64,000 nucleotides of DNA from UBA1431 sp002329665 (GTDB lineage: Bacteria; Bacillota; Clostridia; Christensenellales; UBA1431), in assembly GCA_040772545.1 (NCBI GenBank), contig JAXGXY010000002.1, forward strand, positions 62,001 through 126,000, written 5' to 3'. The notes under the pieces are model-generated. The model saw only the letters and a program-made list of their open reading frames with translations. It did no database searches and had not been told where the DNA came from. The stretch's first letter is position 1, and each line of letters starts with the position of its first letter. Shown in pieces: positions 24,843 through 34,036 of the stretch. The translations under genes were made by a program, and so were the position numbers.

Positions 24843-25816
24843 AGAAGGTTCTCGTGACAGGCTGCGCGGGGTTCATCGGTTCGCATGTCTGCGAGGCGCT
24901 GCTCCTGCGCGGAGTGGACGTGGCGGGCGTCGACGACCTCGACGAATACTACGACGTGGCCATGAAACACGACAATCTCGCGCAGTTGAGGGCGGCGGCG
25001 TCGGGCGGCGCGCGGTTCTACTTTGTCAAGGCCGACGTCTGCGACGAGAAGGCGGTGGCGGCGGCGTTTTCGGAACACGCGCCGCAGGCCGTGGTGCATA
25101 TGGCCGCGCTGGCCGGGGTGCGATCCTCCGTGAAACATCCGGCGCGGTATGCGCGCGTAAACGTTGAGGGGACGGTCACGCTCCTCGAAGCCTGCCGGAA
25201 AAACGCCGTGCGGCGGTTCGTCTACGCGTCGTCGTCGTCGGTGTACGGCAACGCCGAAAAGGTCCCGACCGCGGAGGAAGACCGGACGGACCGGCCGCTC
25301 TCGCCCTACGCCGCGACCAAAAAGGCGGCGGAGCTCATGTGCCGCGCGTACTGCGAGCTGTGGGGGATGCGCGCGGCCTGCCTGCGTTTCTTCACCGTTT
25401 ACGGGGAAAGGCAGCGGCCCGACCTTGCCATACACAAGTTCGCCCGGCTGATGCTGGCCGGCATGGAGATCCCCGTGTTCGGGCCGGGCGACACCGCCCG
25501 CGACTACACCTACATAGCGGACGCGGCGCGCGGCGTGATGTCGGCGCTGGACTGGACCGCCGCGCCGGGCGGGGCCTTTGAGGTTTTCAACCTGGGGAGC
25601 GGGCGGCCCGTCGCGCTCAACGACATGATCACCGTCCTCGAGGGCGCGCTGGGGACGGTCGCGCGCGTCGCCCGCCTTCCCCTGCAATCCACGGACCCGC
25701 GCGTCACCTTCGCCGACATCTCAAAAGCCCGGCGCGTGCTGGGGTACGAACCGTCCACGCCTTTTGAGGAAGGGATCGAAAGGTTCGTTGCCTGGGCGCT
25801 ATCGCGGCGCCCGTGA
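24839..25816 (+). CDS. NAD-dependent nucleotide-sugar epimerase, UDP-glucuronate 4-epimerase-like
   Basis: A 325-residue extended SDR with VLVTGCAGFIGSHVCEALL, MAALAGVRSSVKHPARY, ASSSSVYGNAEKVP, PYAATKKAAELMCRAY and FFTVYGERQRPDLAIHKF; the GERQRPD-like part is typical of UDP-glucuronate/UDP-galacturonate epimerases. Start TTG 24839, 6 bases after GGGGAGG, overlapping rfbC by 4 bases. It would add a second sugar, perhaps galacturonate, to the same surface polymer as rhamnose. Last gene of the operon. Confidence 0.85.
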   Translation: MKKVLVTGCAGFIGSHVCEALLLRGVDVAGVDDLDEYYDVAMKHDNLAQLRAAASGGARFYFVKADVCDEKAVAAAFSEHAPQAVVHMAALAGVRSSVKHPARYARVNVEGTVTLLEACRKNAVRRFVYASSSSVYGNAEKVPTAEEDRTDRPLSPYAATKKAAELMCRAYCELWGMRAACLRFFTVYGERQRPDLAIHKFARLMLAGMEIPVFGPGDTARDYTYIADAARGVMSALDWTAAPGGAFEVFNLGSGRPVALNDMITVLEGALGTVARVARLPLQSTDPRVTFADISKARRVLGYEPSTPFEEGIERFVAWALSRRP

Positions 25817-25864
25817 CCCGCGGCACCGCCTTTTTATAAATCAATGCGATTAGGGAATTCCGCC

Positions 25865-25911
25865 CGGAACAACCGGCGCACCTTTCGGTTTGCGCCGCTT
25901 GTTCCGTATTT
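25865..25911 (+). terminator. Strong terminator of the rhamnose operon
   Basis: CGGAACAA plus CGGCGCA (25865-25880) pair with TGCGCCG plus TTGTTCCG (25891-25906), each arm having one unpaired C in the middle, followed by TATTTGTTT. It isolates the next gene as a separate unit. Confidence 0.85.
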
Positions 25912-26010
25912 GTTTCTGCCGTATTGTGAAAGTCGCACGTTTTATGATACTATAAGACGAATATTATGTTTGGTATTTCTTATTTGAACCGCCAAAACGG
26001 AGGTACTGTC

Positions 26011-29000
26011 ATGGGTACTCTGGATTTATATCTTCAACAGTTGAAAAAGGACGAGTCGTTTCGGGGGTATTTCGGCCTCGTCCGCATGCACGGGTCCAAG
26101 GTCGCATCGGAAATCCTCGAAGGCGATACCATAAAGAAAATCACGTACGCTGAGCAGGTGACATACTGCTATGAGACGGCCAGGCGCATCAGCGAGAGGG
26201 TGCACGCCGAGGCGGGGACGCGCTTTGTGGGATTAAGGATGGGCAACGGCCCGATGTGGCCGGTGATGTTCTGGGGAATCGTCATGGCCGGCCTGAACCC
26301 GATCCTTATCGACGTGCGCTACCAGCCGGAACAGGCCGACCACCTGCTCCGCCAGGTGAACGCGCTCGCATTGTTCACCGACGACGCTAGCTTCGACGTC
26401 GCGGCCTGCCAGTGCATCCCGGTAAGCGAGGTGCTCGACGACAGCGGCGGGGAGTGCGCGTACGAGCCCAGATGGGCCACGCATTACGCGCTGTGCACCT
26501 CGGGGACGACCGCCACGTCCAAGGTCTACTATTACGAGGCGAAGACGCTCTGCCAACAGGTGAGCTGCATCGGCTCGCTGACCAAGGACTTCGCCTATAC
26601 CGACGCGCCCTACAAATCCCTCGCTTTTTTGCCGTTCCATCACGTGTTCGGCCTTTTGACCGTCTTTTTCCTCTGCAACCTCTTCGGCGGGACGATCGTG
26701 TACCTCAGCGAACTCACGCCCAACGTGATCCTGAACGCCTGCAGGCGCCACAGGGTCACGCACATCTTCACGGTGCCGCTATTCTGGAACAACATCGCGC
26801 AGAACGTGATGCGCAAGGCGAAGCTGGGCGGGCCGGAGCGCGAGGCCATGCTGCAAAAGCTGATACGCGTAAGCACGATGATCCAGCGGCGCTTCCCGCG
26901 GATCGGGCGGAAAATAGTGAGCCGTTTCGTGGCCGGGAAGGTTCAGGACGCGCTATTAGGGCGCGACATACGCCTCACGATCACGGGGGGCGGGCACATC
27001 CTGCCCGAGGCGATGAAGCTCATCAACGTGCTGGGATACCAGCTAGTAAACGGCTTCGGCATGACCGAGATCGGCATCACCTCGGTGGAGACCACCACCG
27101 ATTTCGACCTTCGCAACGCCGCCTCGACGGGCAAGCCGATGCCCCGCGTGGAATACTACGTCCAGACCGACGAGGGGATCAAAACCGAAGGCGTGGGGGA
27201 ACTGCTGATAAAGACCGCGTATATCCATACCGGGCGGTATATCGACGGCAAGGACATCGGGTGCGAGGCCGACGATAATGGGTACTTCCACACCGGCGAC
27301 GTGGGCCGCATCGACAGCACGGGCCGCCTCTGGCTGGAAGGGCGCCTCAAGGAAGTCATCATCAACGAATCAGGCGAAAACGTGTACCCGGACGAACTCG
27401 AGGACGCGTTCCTCGAACTCCCCCACACCGAGCAGATGTGCGTGACCGGCATCGACACCGGCGGGACATACGAGCAGATCACCCTGGTGCTGCACCTGGG
27501 GGACGCGCTCGGCGACAACGAGCGCATCGCCGAGCTGGCGGAGGCTTTTTCGAAGGCGAACGCGCCGCTGCCCGTATACAAGAAGGTGCAAAGGGTCATC
27601 GTCGCGCACGAACCGCTTCCGCTGGCCAGCGGGATCAAGGTGGCGCGCCAGCGGCTGCGGCGCATGATCGAGCAGGGCGCCGTCGCGTTCGACGAACTGG
27701 ACGTGCGTGGGGGCCGGCTCATACTGGCCGCGGGGAAGGTGCAGGCCCCCGAGGTGCTGTCCGCCGGGGTGGAGGAGGCGGACCTCAGGGCCATCAAGGA
27801 CGAGATCAAGGCCATTTTTGCCGAGGTGCTCTCCCTCAGGCCCGAGGACATATCCGACACCGCCCATTTCATCAACGACCTGGGGGGCGACAGCCTGTCC
27901 AGCCTGGCCGTGTTCATCAAGGCGGAGGAAAAATACGGCCTGCTCATCAGCGACACGGACTACTACGGCTGCGAGAACGTGAACGACCTGGCCGAACTGA
28001 TGTACGCAAAGCTCAGGGGGGACAGGGCCGCGCCGCAGAAGGCCGCTGAGGCGCCGCGGCAGGTCCGCCGCGTCGAGACGTTCGAACAGTCGCGCGAGCA
28101 CGACGAATTCATGGTCCAGCTCAAGATCGCGGAAGTGGTGGGGAACCCGTTTTTCATCGCGCACGACTCGGTGCTCAGGGACACGTCGGTCGTGGGCGGC
28201 AGGCGCGTTTTCAACTTCGGGTCCTACAACTACCTGGGCCTGTCGGGGCATCCCGAGACGATGCGCGCCGCCATCGAAGCGATCGGGGAATACGGCACGT
28301 CGGCGAGCGGGAGCCGCCTGATCGCGGGCGAGAAGACGCTTTATAAGGAACTCGAGAAAACGATCGCCGAGTGGAAGCACACCGAGGACGCGCTGGTGCT
28401 GGTGGGCGGGCATTCCACCAACGTGACCTTCGTGGGGAACTTCTGCAACAAGCGCGACCTGATCCTCTACGACGCGCTCTCCCACAACTCGGTCACGCAG
28501 GGCTGCCAGCTCTCCCCGGCCGAGACAAAGGCCTTCCCCCACAACGACTACGAAGCGCTCGAAGGCATCCTCAGGGCCAACCGCGACCGGTACGAAAAGG
28601 TGCTCATCGTCGTGGAGGGCGTGTACAGCATGGACGGCGACATCGCGCCGGTCAAAGAGTTCGTCCGGCTCAAACGCGAGTACGGCGCGTTTTTGATGGT
28701 GGACGAGGCGCACTCGAGCTGCGTGATCGGCGAGAAGGGCGGCGGGGTGGACGAGTACTTCGGGCTGGCGCCCGACGACATCGACATCAAGATGGGGACG
28801 CTGAGCAAGGGCCTGGGCACCTGCGGGGGCTATCTGGCGGGCAAGCGGTCCATGATCGACTATCTGCGCTACAACGTCCCGGGCTTCGTGTTCTCGGTGG
28901 GGATCAGCCCGCCGCTTGCCGCGGCGGCCAAGCGGGCGATCGAGCTGCTGGGGGAGAACCCGCAACTGGTGAAGAACCTGCAGGCGAACATCCGCGCGTT

Positions 29001-29286
29001 CGTGGAGGCCGCCAAGGCGAAGGGGTTCAACACCTGCCTCGCGAAGGAATCGTCCATCATCCCGATATTCGTCGGCAGGGACGAGGACGCGGCGCTGCTC
29101 AGCCGCCTGATGCTCGAAAACGGCGTGTTCGTGCCGCCGGCCGTGTTCCCTGCGGTCCCCCGCAACCAGGCGCGGCTCAGGTTCTGCGTTACCAGCGAGC
29201 ACAACGAAGGGCAGATAAAAACAGCCCTCGACACGCTCGAGAGGCTCGCGGGAGAACAGGGCATCAACCTGACAAAAACGGCCTGA
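26011..29286 (+). CDS. Tripartite acyl-AMP ligase - acyl carrier - alpha-oxoamine synthase fusion, 1091 aa
   Basis: Residues about 1-590 form an adenylate-forming ligase (phosphate loop CTSGTTATSKVYYYEAKT near 160, GYFHTGDVGRIDSTGRLW near 425, GENVYPDELED near 455). Residues about 595-670 form a carrier domain with the phosphopantetheine serine in DLGGDSLSSLAV near 626. Residues about 690-1091 form a PLP enzyme of the serine palmitoyltransferase/KBL/AONS family (FNFGSYNYLGLSGHP, DALSHNSVTQG, MVDEAHSSCVIGEKGGG, PLP lysine in GTLSKGLGTCGGY near 932). The expected chemistry is activation of an acid, loading on the carrier, then decarboxylative condensation with an amino acid to an aminoketone. 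ATG 26011 lies 7 bases after CGGAGG. A possible promoter (TTGTGA-16-GATACT) lies at 25924-25951. Confidence 0.88.
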   Translation: MGTLDLYLQQLKKDESFRGYFGLVRMHGSKVASEILEGDTIKKITYAEQVTYCYETARRISERVHAEAGTRFVGLRMGNGPMWPVMFWGIVMAGLNPILIDVRYQPEQADHLLRQVNALALFTDDASFDVAACQCIPVSEVLDDSGGECAYEPRWATHYALCTSGTTATSKVYYYEAKTLCQQVSCIGSLTKDFAYTDAPYKSLAFLPFHHVFGLLTVFFLCNLFGGTIVYLSELTPNVILNACRRHRVTHIFTVPLFWNNIAQNVMRKAKLGGPEREAMLQKLIRVSTMIQRRFPRIGRKIVSRFVAGKVQDALLGRDIRLTITGGGHILPEAMKLINVLGYQLVNGFGMTEIGITSVETTTDFDLRNAASTGKPMPRVEYYVQTDEGIKTEGVGELLIKTAYIHTGRYIDGKDIGCEADDNGYFHTGDVGRIDSTGRLWLEGRLKEVIINESGENVYPDELEDAFLELPHTEQMCVTGIDTGGTYEQITLVLHLGDALGDNERIAELAEAFSKANAPLPVYKKVQRVIVAHEPLPLASGIKVARQRLRRMIEQGAVAFDELDVRGGRLILAAGKVQAPEVLSAGVEEADLRAIKDEIKAIFAEVLSLRPEDISDTAHFINDLGGDSLSSLAVFIKAEEKYGLLISDTDYYGCENVNDLAELMYAKLRGDRAAPQKAAEAPRQVRRVETFEQSREHDEFMVQLKIAEVVGNPFFIAHDSVLRDTSVVGGRRVFNFGSYNYLGLSGHPETMRAAIEAIGEYGTSASGSRLIAGEKTLYKELEKTIAEWKHTEDALVLVGGHSTNVTFVGNFCNKRDLILYDALSHNSVTQGCQLSPAETKAFPHNDYEALEGILRANRDRYEKVLIVVEGVYSMDGDIAPVKEFVRLKREYGAFLMVDEAHSSCVIGEKGGGVDEYFGLAPDDIDIKMGTLSKGLGTCGGYLAGKRSMIDYLRYNVPGFVFSVGISPPLAAAAKRAIELLGENPQLVKNLQANIRAFVEAAKAKGFNTCLAKESSIIPIFVGRDEDAALLSRLMLENGVFVPPAVFPAVPRNQARLRFCVTSEHNEGQIKTALDTLERLAGEQGINLTKTA

Positions 29287-29324
29287 CGGCCGGGGCGGGA
29301 CAACGACGACGGGGGTGTATGAGC

Positions 29325-30308
29325 ATGGGCTGTGTGATGGTGGCCGGCGGCGCCGGATACATCGGGAGCCACGCCGTGCGCGAACTGCGGCGGGCGGGAC
29401 GGTGCGTCGCCGTGCTCGACAACCTGAGCACCGGGCACCGGGCCGCCGTGGAGGGCGCCGAGTTTTTAGAGGCGGACATCCGGGACACGGACGCCGTGTA
29501 CGAGGCGCTAAAGGCCTATGAGGCGGAGGCGGTGATGCATTTTGCCGCCGACAGCCGGGTGGGCGAGTCGCAGGTTGACCCCGAAAAATACTACGGCAAC
29601 AACGTCTGCGGCACGTTCAGCCTGCTCTCGGCCATGCGCCGCGCGGGCGTGAACAGGCTGGTGTTTTCCTCGACAGCGGCGGTGTACGGGGACGCGAAAG
29701 GCCTCATCACGGAGGAGTACCCGAAACGGCCGGCCAACGTATACGGCCGCACCAAGTGGATGATCGAGCAGATGCTCGCGGACTTCGACGCGGCCTACGG
29801 CCTGAAGGCCGTCGCGCTGCGCTACTTCAACGCCGCCGGCGCGGACCCGGAGGGCGGCATCGGCGAGGACCACAGGCCCGAGACGCACCTGATCCCGCTG
29901 GTGCTGCGGGCCGCGGTCAACAGGGAGCCGCTGACGGTGTTCGGGGACGACTACCCGACGCGCGACGGCACCTGCGTGCGCGACTACATCCACGTCAGCG
30001 ACCTCGCCTCGGCGCACCTATTAGCGCTCGAAGCGCTGGAGGGCGGGGAGGGGAGCCGCGCGTACAACCTCGGCAACGGGAAAGGGTTTTCCGTGCTGGA
30101 GGTCATACGGGCGGCAGAGCGCGTGACCGGGAGGAAGGTGCCCTTCGCCGTCGGCGCGCGCAGGCCCGGCGACCCGCCGAGCCTGGTGGCCGACAGCTCG
30201 GGCATCGTGCGCGAACTGGGGTACGCCCCGCGTCACGCCGCCCTCGAGGACATCATCTTAACGGCCTGGCGGTTCCATCAAAGCCACGAGAACGGGTACG
30301 GGGACTAA
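29325..30308 (+). CDS. galE: UDP-glucose 4-epimerase
   Basis: Interconverts UDP-glucose and UDP-galactose with bound NAD. The 327-residue product has VAGGAGYIGSHAVREL, DNLSTGHRAAV, MHFAADSRVGESQ, SSTAAVYGDAKG, NVYGRTKWMIEQM and LRYFNAAGADPEGGIGEDH, all typical GalE. ATG 29325 is preferred to ATG 29319 because GGGGGTG ends 7 bases before it. It lies 38 bases after the ligase-synthase fusion and is probably co-transcribed, so a galactosyl head group for its product is a possibility, though a general envelope role is equally likely. Confidence 0.92.
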   Translation: MGCVMVAGGAGYIGSHAVRELRRAGRCVAVLDNLSTGHRAAVEGAEFLEADIRDTDAVYEALKAYEAEAVMHFAADSRVGESQVDPEKYYGNNVCGTFSLLSAMRRAGVNRLVFSSTAAVYGDAKGLITEEYPKRPANVYGRTKWMIEQMLADFDAAYGLKAVALRYFNAAGADPEGGIGEDHRPETHLIPLVLRAAVNREPLTVFGDDYPTRDGTCVRDYIHVSDLASAHLLALEALEGGEGSRAYNLGNGKGFSVLEVIRAAERVTGRKVPFAVGARRPGDPPSLVADSSGIVRELGYAPRHAALEDIILTAWRFHQSHENGYGD

Positions 30309-30356
30309 GCCCGGGCGCCCCGGGGCTCAGGTCTTCCGGCCGGACGGACAACGGCG

Positions 30357-30386
30357 ATCCGCGGAAAAGTTTTCCGCGGATTCTTC
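30357..30386 (+). terminator. Terminator after galE
   Basis: Perfect 12-bp stem ATCCGCGGAAAA (30357-30368)/TTTTCCGCGGAT (30370-30381) followed by TCTTC. The loop is formally one base, so the inner A-T pairs will open. Confidence 0.75.
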
Positions 30387-30415
30387 ATGTGTTCCGGTGC
30401 TCCGCCGCCTTGCGG

Positions 30416-30445
30416 TTGCTAAAGGCCGGCGCATGCATATATAAT
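30416..30445 (+). promoter_or_regulatory. Promoter of the DegV / beta-CASP nuclease pair
   Basis: TTGCTA (30416-30421), 18-base spacer, TATAAT (30440-30445), about 45 bases before the DegV start. Confidence 0.6.
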
Positions 30446-30489
30446 GTATATACAAAAAAATGCCGGATGCGCTCGCAAGGAGGGGGAAC

Positions 30490-31359
30490 ATGGATTACGT
30501 CATCATGACGGATTCGGATTCGGAACTGGACTACGCCTATGCGGCCGGGCACGGGGTGCTGATGCTGTTGATGCCGTATACGCATATGGGGCAGGAGTAC
30601 GCCTACCGCCCTTCCTACGATTTCGACACGGAGAAGTTCTACGGGGAACTGCGGCGCGGGGAGGTGCCGACGACGGCGTGCCCGAACCCGCACGACTTCC
30701 TCACGCTGTGGGAGCCGCACCTTAAGCAGGGAAAGGACATCGCGTACCTGGCCCTGTCCTCGGCGCTGAGCAATACGTACGAGAACGCGCTGATGGCCAG
30801 GGAGGAAGCGCTTGAAAGCTATCCGGGGCGCACGATCCGGGTGGTGGACACGCTGCGCATCTCGATGGCCATGGGGTTGCTGGTGATGATCGCGGCCTCT
30901 ATGCGGGAGCAGGGGAAATCGCTGGCCGAAGTGTGCGACTGGGTCGAAAAAAACCGGCAGCGCGCGCGGGCGTGGTTCATCGTGGACGACCTGCATTACC
31001 TGAAACGCGGGGGCAGGCTCTCCGGGTCGGCCGCGTTTTTCGGGACGATACTGGACGTCAAGCCGGTCCTGACCATCGACGACGCGGGCAGGCTCGTCCC
31101 GGTTGAAAAGATCAAGGGGCGCAAGAAGGCCATACGGTACATGCTCGAACAGATGGACAAGGAGGCGGCCGGGCCCGGGGAAGGCTTCGTGGCCATATGC
31201 CAGGCGGACTGTTACGGCGACGCGAAATCCGTCGAGGAGAAGATAGGGCAGCGCGGCTACGCCGACACCGTCGTCAACCCGGTGGGCCCGGTCGTGGGGT
31301 CGCACGTGGGGCCGGGGACGCTGGGGATATGTTATATGAAAAAGGGAGACAGTGTTTAG
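30490..31359 (+). CDS. DegV family fatty-acid-binding protein
   Basis: DegV/FakB proteins bind a fatty acid for phosphorylation by FakA. The 289-residue product starts YVIMTDSDSELDYAY, has VPTTACPNPHDF and LALSSALSNTYENALMA (fatty-acid-contact region of the family), and ends HVGPGTLGICYM. The usual DST of the first motif is DSD here, and an insertion follows it, so it is a divergent member. ATG 30490 follows GGAGGGGGA. The stop directly abuts the next gene's ATG. A second DegV paralogue lies at 53081-53962; no FakA is in the window. Confidence 0.88.
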   Translation: MDYVIMTDSDSELDYAYAAGHGVLMLLMPYTHMGQEYAYRPSYDFDTEKFYGELRRGEVPTTACPNPHDFLTLWEPHLKQGKDIAYLALSSALSNTYENALMAREEALESYPGRTIRVVDTLRISMAMGLLVMIAASMREQGKSLAEVCDWVEKNRQRARAWFIVDDLHYLKRGGRLSGSAAFFGTILDVKPVLTIDDAGRLVPVEKIKGRKKAIRYMLEQMDKEAAGPGEGFVAICQADCYGDAKSVEEKIGQRGYADTVVNPVGPVVGSHVGPGTLGICYMKKGDSV

Positions 31360-32961
31360 ATGAGGATACGGTTTTTGGGCGCCGCGCGCGCGGTAACGGG
31401 GTCGTGCCACATGATCGAGACGGACAACGGGAACCTGCTGGTCGACTGCGGGATGCACCAGGGCAGGGACCAGCACGACTGGAACCCGCTGGCGCCCTTC
31501 GGGTTCAACCCGCCGGAGATCAAATGCGTGCTGCTGACGCATTCGCACATCGACCACTCCGGCCTGATCCCGCTGCTCGTGAAAAACGGGTTCACGGGGA
31601 AGGTCTACTGCACGGGGCCCACGGCCGACCTTTGCAGCATCATGCTCCCCGACAGCGGCTATATCCAGGAAATGGAGGCCGAACAGCGCAACCGCAAGCG
31701 CCTGCGCGCGGGCAGGCAGCCCGTTGAACCGCTTTACACCGCCGCGGACGCCGCCGCCTGCCTGGGGAGCTTCGCGCGGCTCAACTACGGCGACACGACC
31801 GAGGTGCTCCCCGGCGTGCGCGCGCGTTTCGGGGAAGCGGGGCACCTGCTCGGCTCGAGCACGGTCGAGCTGTGGGTCGAGGACGCGCACGGGGACGCGA
31901 AGCTCGTGTTCTCGGGCGACATCGGGACGTACAACCGCCCGATCATCAACGACCCCGGCGTCATCACCGAGGCCGATTACGTCGTGATGGAGAGCACGTA
32001 CGGCGACCGGCTGCACGACATGCACTGCGACGCGAAAAAGCAGTTCAGGGAAATCGTAAGAAGCGCGATCGCCAAGGGCGGGAACCTGGTCATCCCGTCG
32101 TTTGCCGTGGGACGCACGCAGGAACTCCTCTACGACCTGAAAATCATGATGCTTAGCGGCGATGTCCCCGGGCTGGACAAAGTGCCCATCTACGTCGACA
32201 GCCCGCTCGCGACCCGGGCGACCGAGATCTTCAGGAAGGACTATTACAAGTACTACGACCCCGAAGCGATGGCGCTGATGGCAAGGGGCGAGGACCCTTT
32301 GAACATGCCCAACCTGCAGTTCTCCGAGACGACCGACCAGTCGCGGGCCATCAACGAGGCCAAGGGCACCAACATCATCATCTCGGCCAGCGGCATGTGC
32401 GAGGCGGGGCGCATCCGCCACCACCTCAAACACAACCTCTGGCGCGAGGAAGCCACCGTGCTCTTCGTGGGCTACCAGGCCGAGAACACGCTCGGGCGCT
32501 TGCTGCTCGACGGCGCGCGAAGCGTGAAGATCTTCGGCGAGGAGATCTTCGTGCGCGCGCGCATCTGCAACATACCGGGGTACTCGGGGCACGCCGACAG
32601 GGACGGTCTGATCGAGTGGATAAAAGCGTTTGACCCGAAGCCGCGCAGGGTCTTCGTGGTGCACGGGGAAAGCGCGGTCTGCGACGTTTTCGCAAAGGCG
32701 CTGCGCGACCGGCTCGGGCTGGACGCGGCCGTGCCCGACGAGGGCATGTGCTACGACATCGCGATGGAGGCGTGGGAAGGAGGGCGCGCGCCGAAGGTGC
32801 CCGCCGAAGAAACGCTGCTCAGGATGGAAGGCGCCCTGCGCGACCTCATCAGGGACGGGAGCCGCGCGATCCGCGAAGGAGGGGAGAAGGCCATATCCGC
32901 GCAGCAGATGCAGGAGGAACTCGAGAGGTTCCTCGGGCGGTGGATGGGCAGGATCGCGTGA
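31360..32961 (+). CDS. Metallo-beta-lactamase/beta-CASP ribonuclease-like hydrolase
   Basis: A 533-residue RNA-processing type MBL protein. It has the metal motif LLTHSHIDHSGLIPLL, MHQGRDQHDWN upstream, EAGHLLGSSTVELWV, the FSGDIGTYNRPIINDP aspartate and the beta-CASP domain with PSFAVGRTQELLYDL, ISASGMCEAGRIRHHL and GYSGHADRDGLIEW. This is the YSH1/CPSF-like group, not RNase J (no long C-terminal domain). It begins immediately after the DegV stop behind AAAGGGAGACAG, so the two are translated from one message. Confidence 0.92.
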   Translation: MRIRFLGAARAVTGSCHMIETDNGNLLVDCGMHQGRDQHDWNPLAPFGFNPPEIKCVLLTHSHIDHSGLIPLLVKNGFTGKVYCTGPTADLCSIMLPDSGYIQEMEAEQRNRKRLRAGRQPVEPLYTAADAAACLGSFARLNYGDTTEVLPGVRARFGEAGHLLGSSTVELWVEDAHGDAKLVFSGDIGTYNRPIINDPGVITEADYVVMESTYGDRLHDMHCDAKKQFREIVRSAIAKGGNLVIPSFAVGRTQELLYDLKIMMLSGDVPGLDKVPIYVDSPLATRATEIFRKDYYKYYDPEAMALMARGEDPLNMPNLQFSETTDQSRAINEAKGTNIIISASGMCEAGRIRHHLKHNLWREEATVLFVGYQAENTLGRLLLDGARSVKIFGEEIFVRARICNIPGYSGHADRDGLIEWIKAFDPKPRRVFVVHGESAVCDVFAKALRDRLGLDAAVPDEGMCYDIAMEAWEGGRAPKVPAEETLLRMEGALRDLIRDGSRAIREGGEKAISAQQMQEELERFLGRWMGRIA

Positions 32962-33029
32962 GAAAAAAGCGGAACATCGGGGGACCTACGGCCGTCTTTG
33001 AAACGGATTGCACGAAGATCGCGTGAATT

Positions 33030-33060
33030 TTGCGTATCTTAAAGGGTTGTATGTTATAAT
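33030..33060 (+). promoter_or_regulatory. Promoter of the HAD phosphatase gene
   Basis: Extended -10 TGTTATAAT (TATAAT at 33055-33060) with a weak TTGCGT at 33030-33035, 19 bases away. AAAGGAGGTTAAAT follows before the ATG. Confidence 0.6.
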
Positions 33061-33093
33061 ATAATTGACTCTGACTAAGAAAGGAGGTTAAAT

Positions 33094-33900
33094 ATGGAAA
33101 AGAGGAAAATGAACCGCGCCGATAAGACTGCGTACCTGCGCAGCAAGAAGGGATTCATCTGCGACATGGACGGCGTGATTTACCACGGCAACCAGGTGCT
33201 GCCCGGCGTCGTCGACTTTTTCGAGTGGCTGCAGAAGGAAGACATAAAGTTTTTGTTTCTGACCAACAGCAGCGAGCGCACGCCCACGGACCTGAGGCAG
33301 AAGCTCCTTCGGATGGGGCTGGATGTGGACGAGAGCCATTTTTACACCAGCGCGCTCGCTACCGCCAGCTTCCTCGCGAACCAGACGCCCGAGGCAAGCG
33401 TGTTCGTCATCGGTTCCGCGGGGCTCACACACGCGCTCTACGACGCGGGGCTGTCCATGAACGACGTGAACCCGGATTACGTGGTGCTCGGCGATACGCG
33501 GACCTACAACTTCGAGCTCATCGAGCACGCGGTGCATCTCGTGCACAGCGGCGCCAAGCTCATCGGCACCAACTACGACCTCACCGGCCCGACGGAAAAG
33601 GGGATCGTGCCTTCCGTGCGCGCCCTGATCGCGCCGATCGAGTTCGCGACCAAAAGGGACGCGTATTTCGTTGGAAAGCCCAACCCCATCATGATGCGCG
33701 AAGGCCTAAAGAGGCTGGGCGTCGACAACGACGACGCGGCGATCATCGGCGACAGGATGGATACGGACATCGTTTCCGGGCTGGAGGCGGGGATCGACAC
33801 CGTGCTGGTGCTCAGCGGCGTGACGCGGGAAAAGGACCTTCGGAAGTTCGCTTATCAGCCGGACTTCATCATCGACGGCGTCGGCGACATCCTATGCTAG
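33094..33900 (+). CDS. HAD-IIA family sugar-phosphatase, NagD/AraL type
   Basis: A 268-residue haloacid dehalogenase phosphatase. Motif I is FICDMDGVIYHGN, motif II is FLFLTNSSERTP, the lysine is in GKPNPIMM, and motif III is AIIGDRMDTDIVSGLEAGIDT. The C2 cap between motifs II and III has the AraL/NagD fold. Such enzymes detoxify or recycle sugar phosphates and p-nitrophenyl phosphate-like substrates; the true substrate is unknown. Strong AAAGGAGG ribosome binding site. Single gene unit with a terminator. Confidence 0.92.
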   Translation: MEKRKMNRADKTAYLRSKKGFICDMDGVIYHGNQVLPGVVDFFEWLQKEDIKFLFLTNSSERTPTDLRQKLLRMGLDVDESHFYTSALATASFLANQTPEASVFVIGSAGLTHALYDAGLSMNDVNPDYVVLGDTRTYNFELIEHAVHLVHSGAKLIGTNYDLTGPTEKGIVPSVRALIAPIEFATKRDAYFVGKPNPIMMREGLKRLGVDNDDAAIIGDRMDTDIVSGLEAGIDTVLVLSGVTREKDLRKFAYQPDFIIDGVGDILC

Positions 33901-33913
33901 GATAGCGAGACGC

Positions 33914-33952
33914 CAAAAACCGTTTGCGCTTATATCGCGCGATGGTTTTTTA
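33914..33952. terminator. Bidirectional terminator between HAD phosphatase and lipoprotein gene
   Basis: CCAAAAACC...GCGC (from 33914) pairs imperfectly with GCGC...GGTTTTTT (to 33952), flanked by A and T runs, so it can serve both convergent genes. Confidence 0.6.
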
Positions 33953-34036
33953 TTTTTGGGGAGAAGACACGCAGAAGAAAACACGGGAGCGCCGTTTCGG
34001 TCTTTCTTGAATCCTTGCGATAAAAGATGTTGGCGG

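Noticed and set aside
30385..32664. A 759-codon minus-strand frame across DegV and the beta-CASP gene
   Set aside because: Shadow of two well-supported genes on the plus strand.
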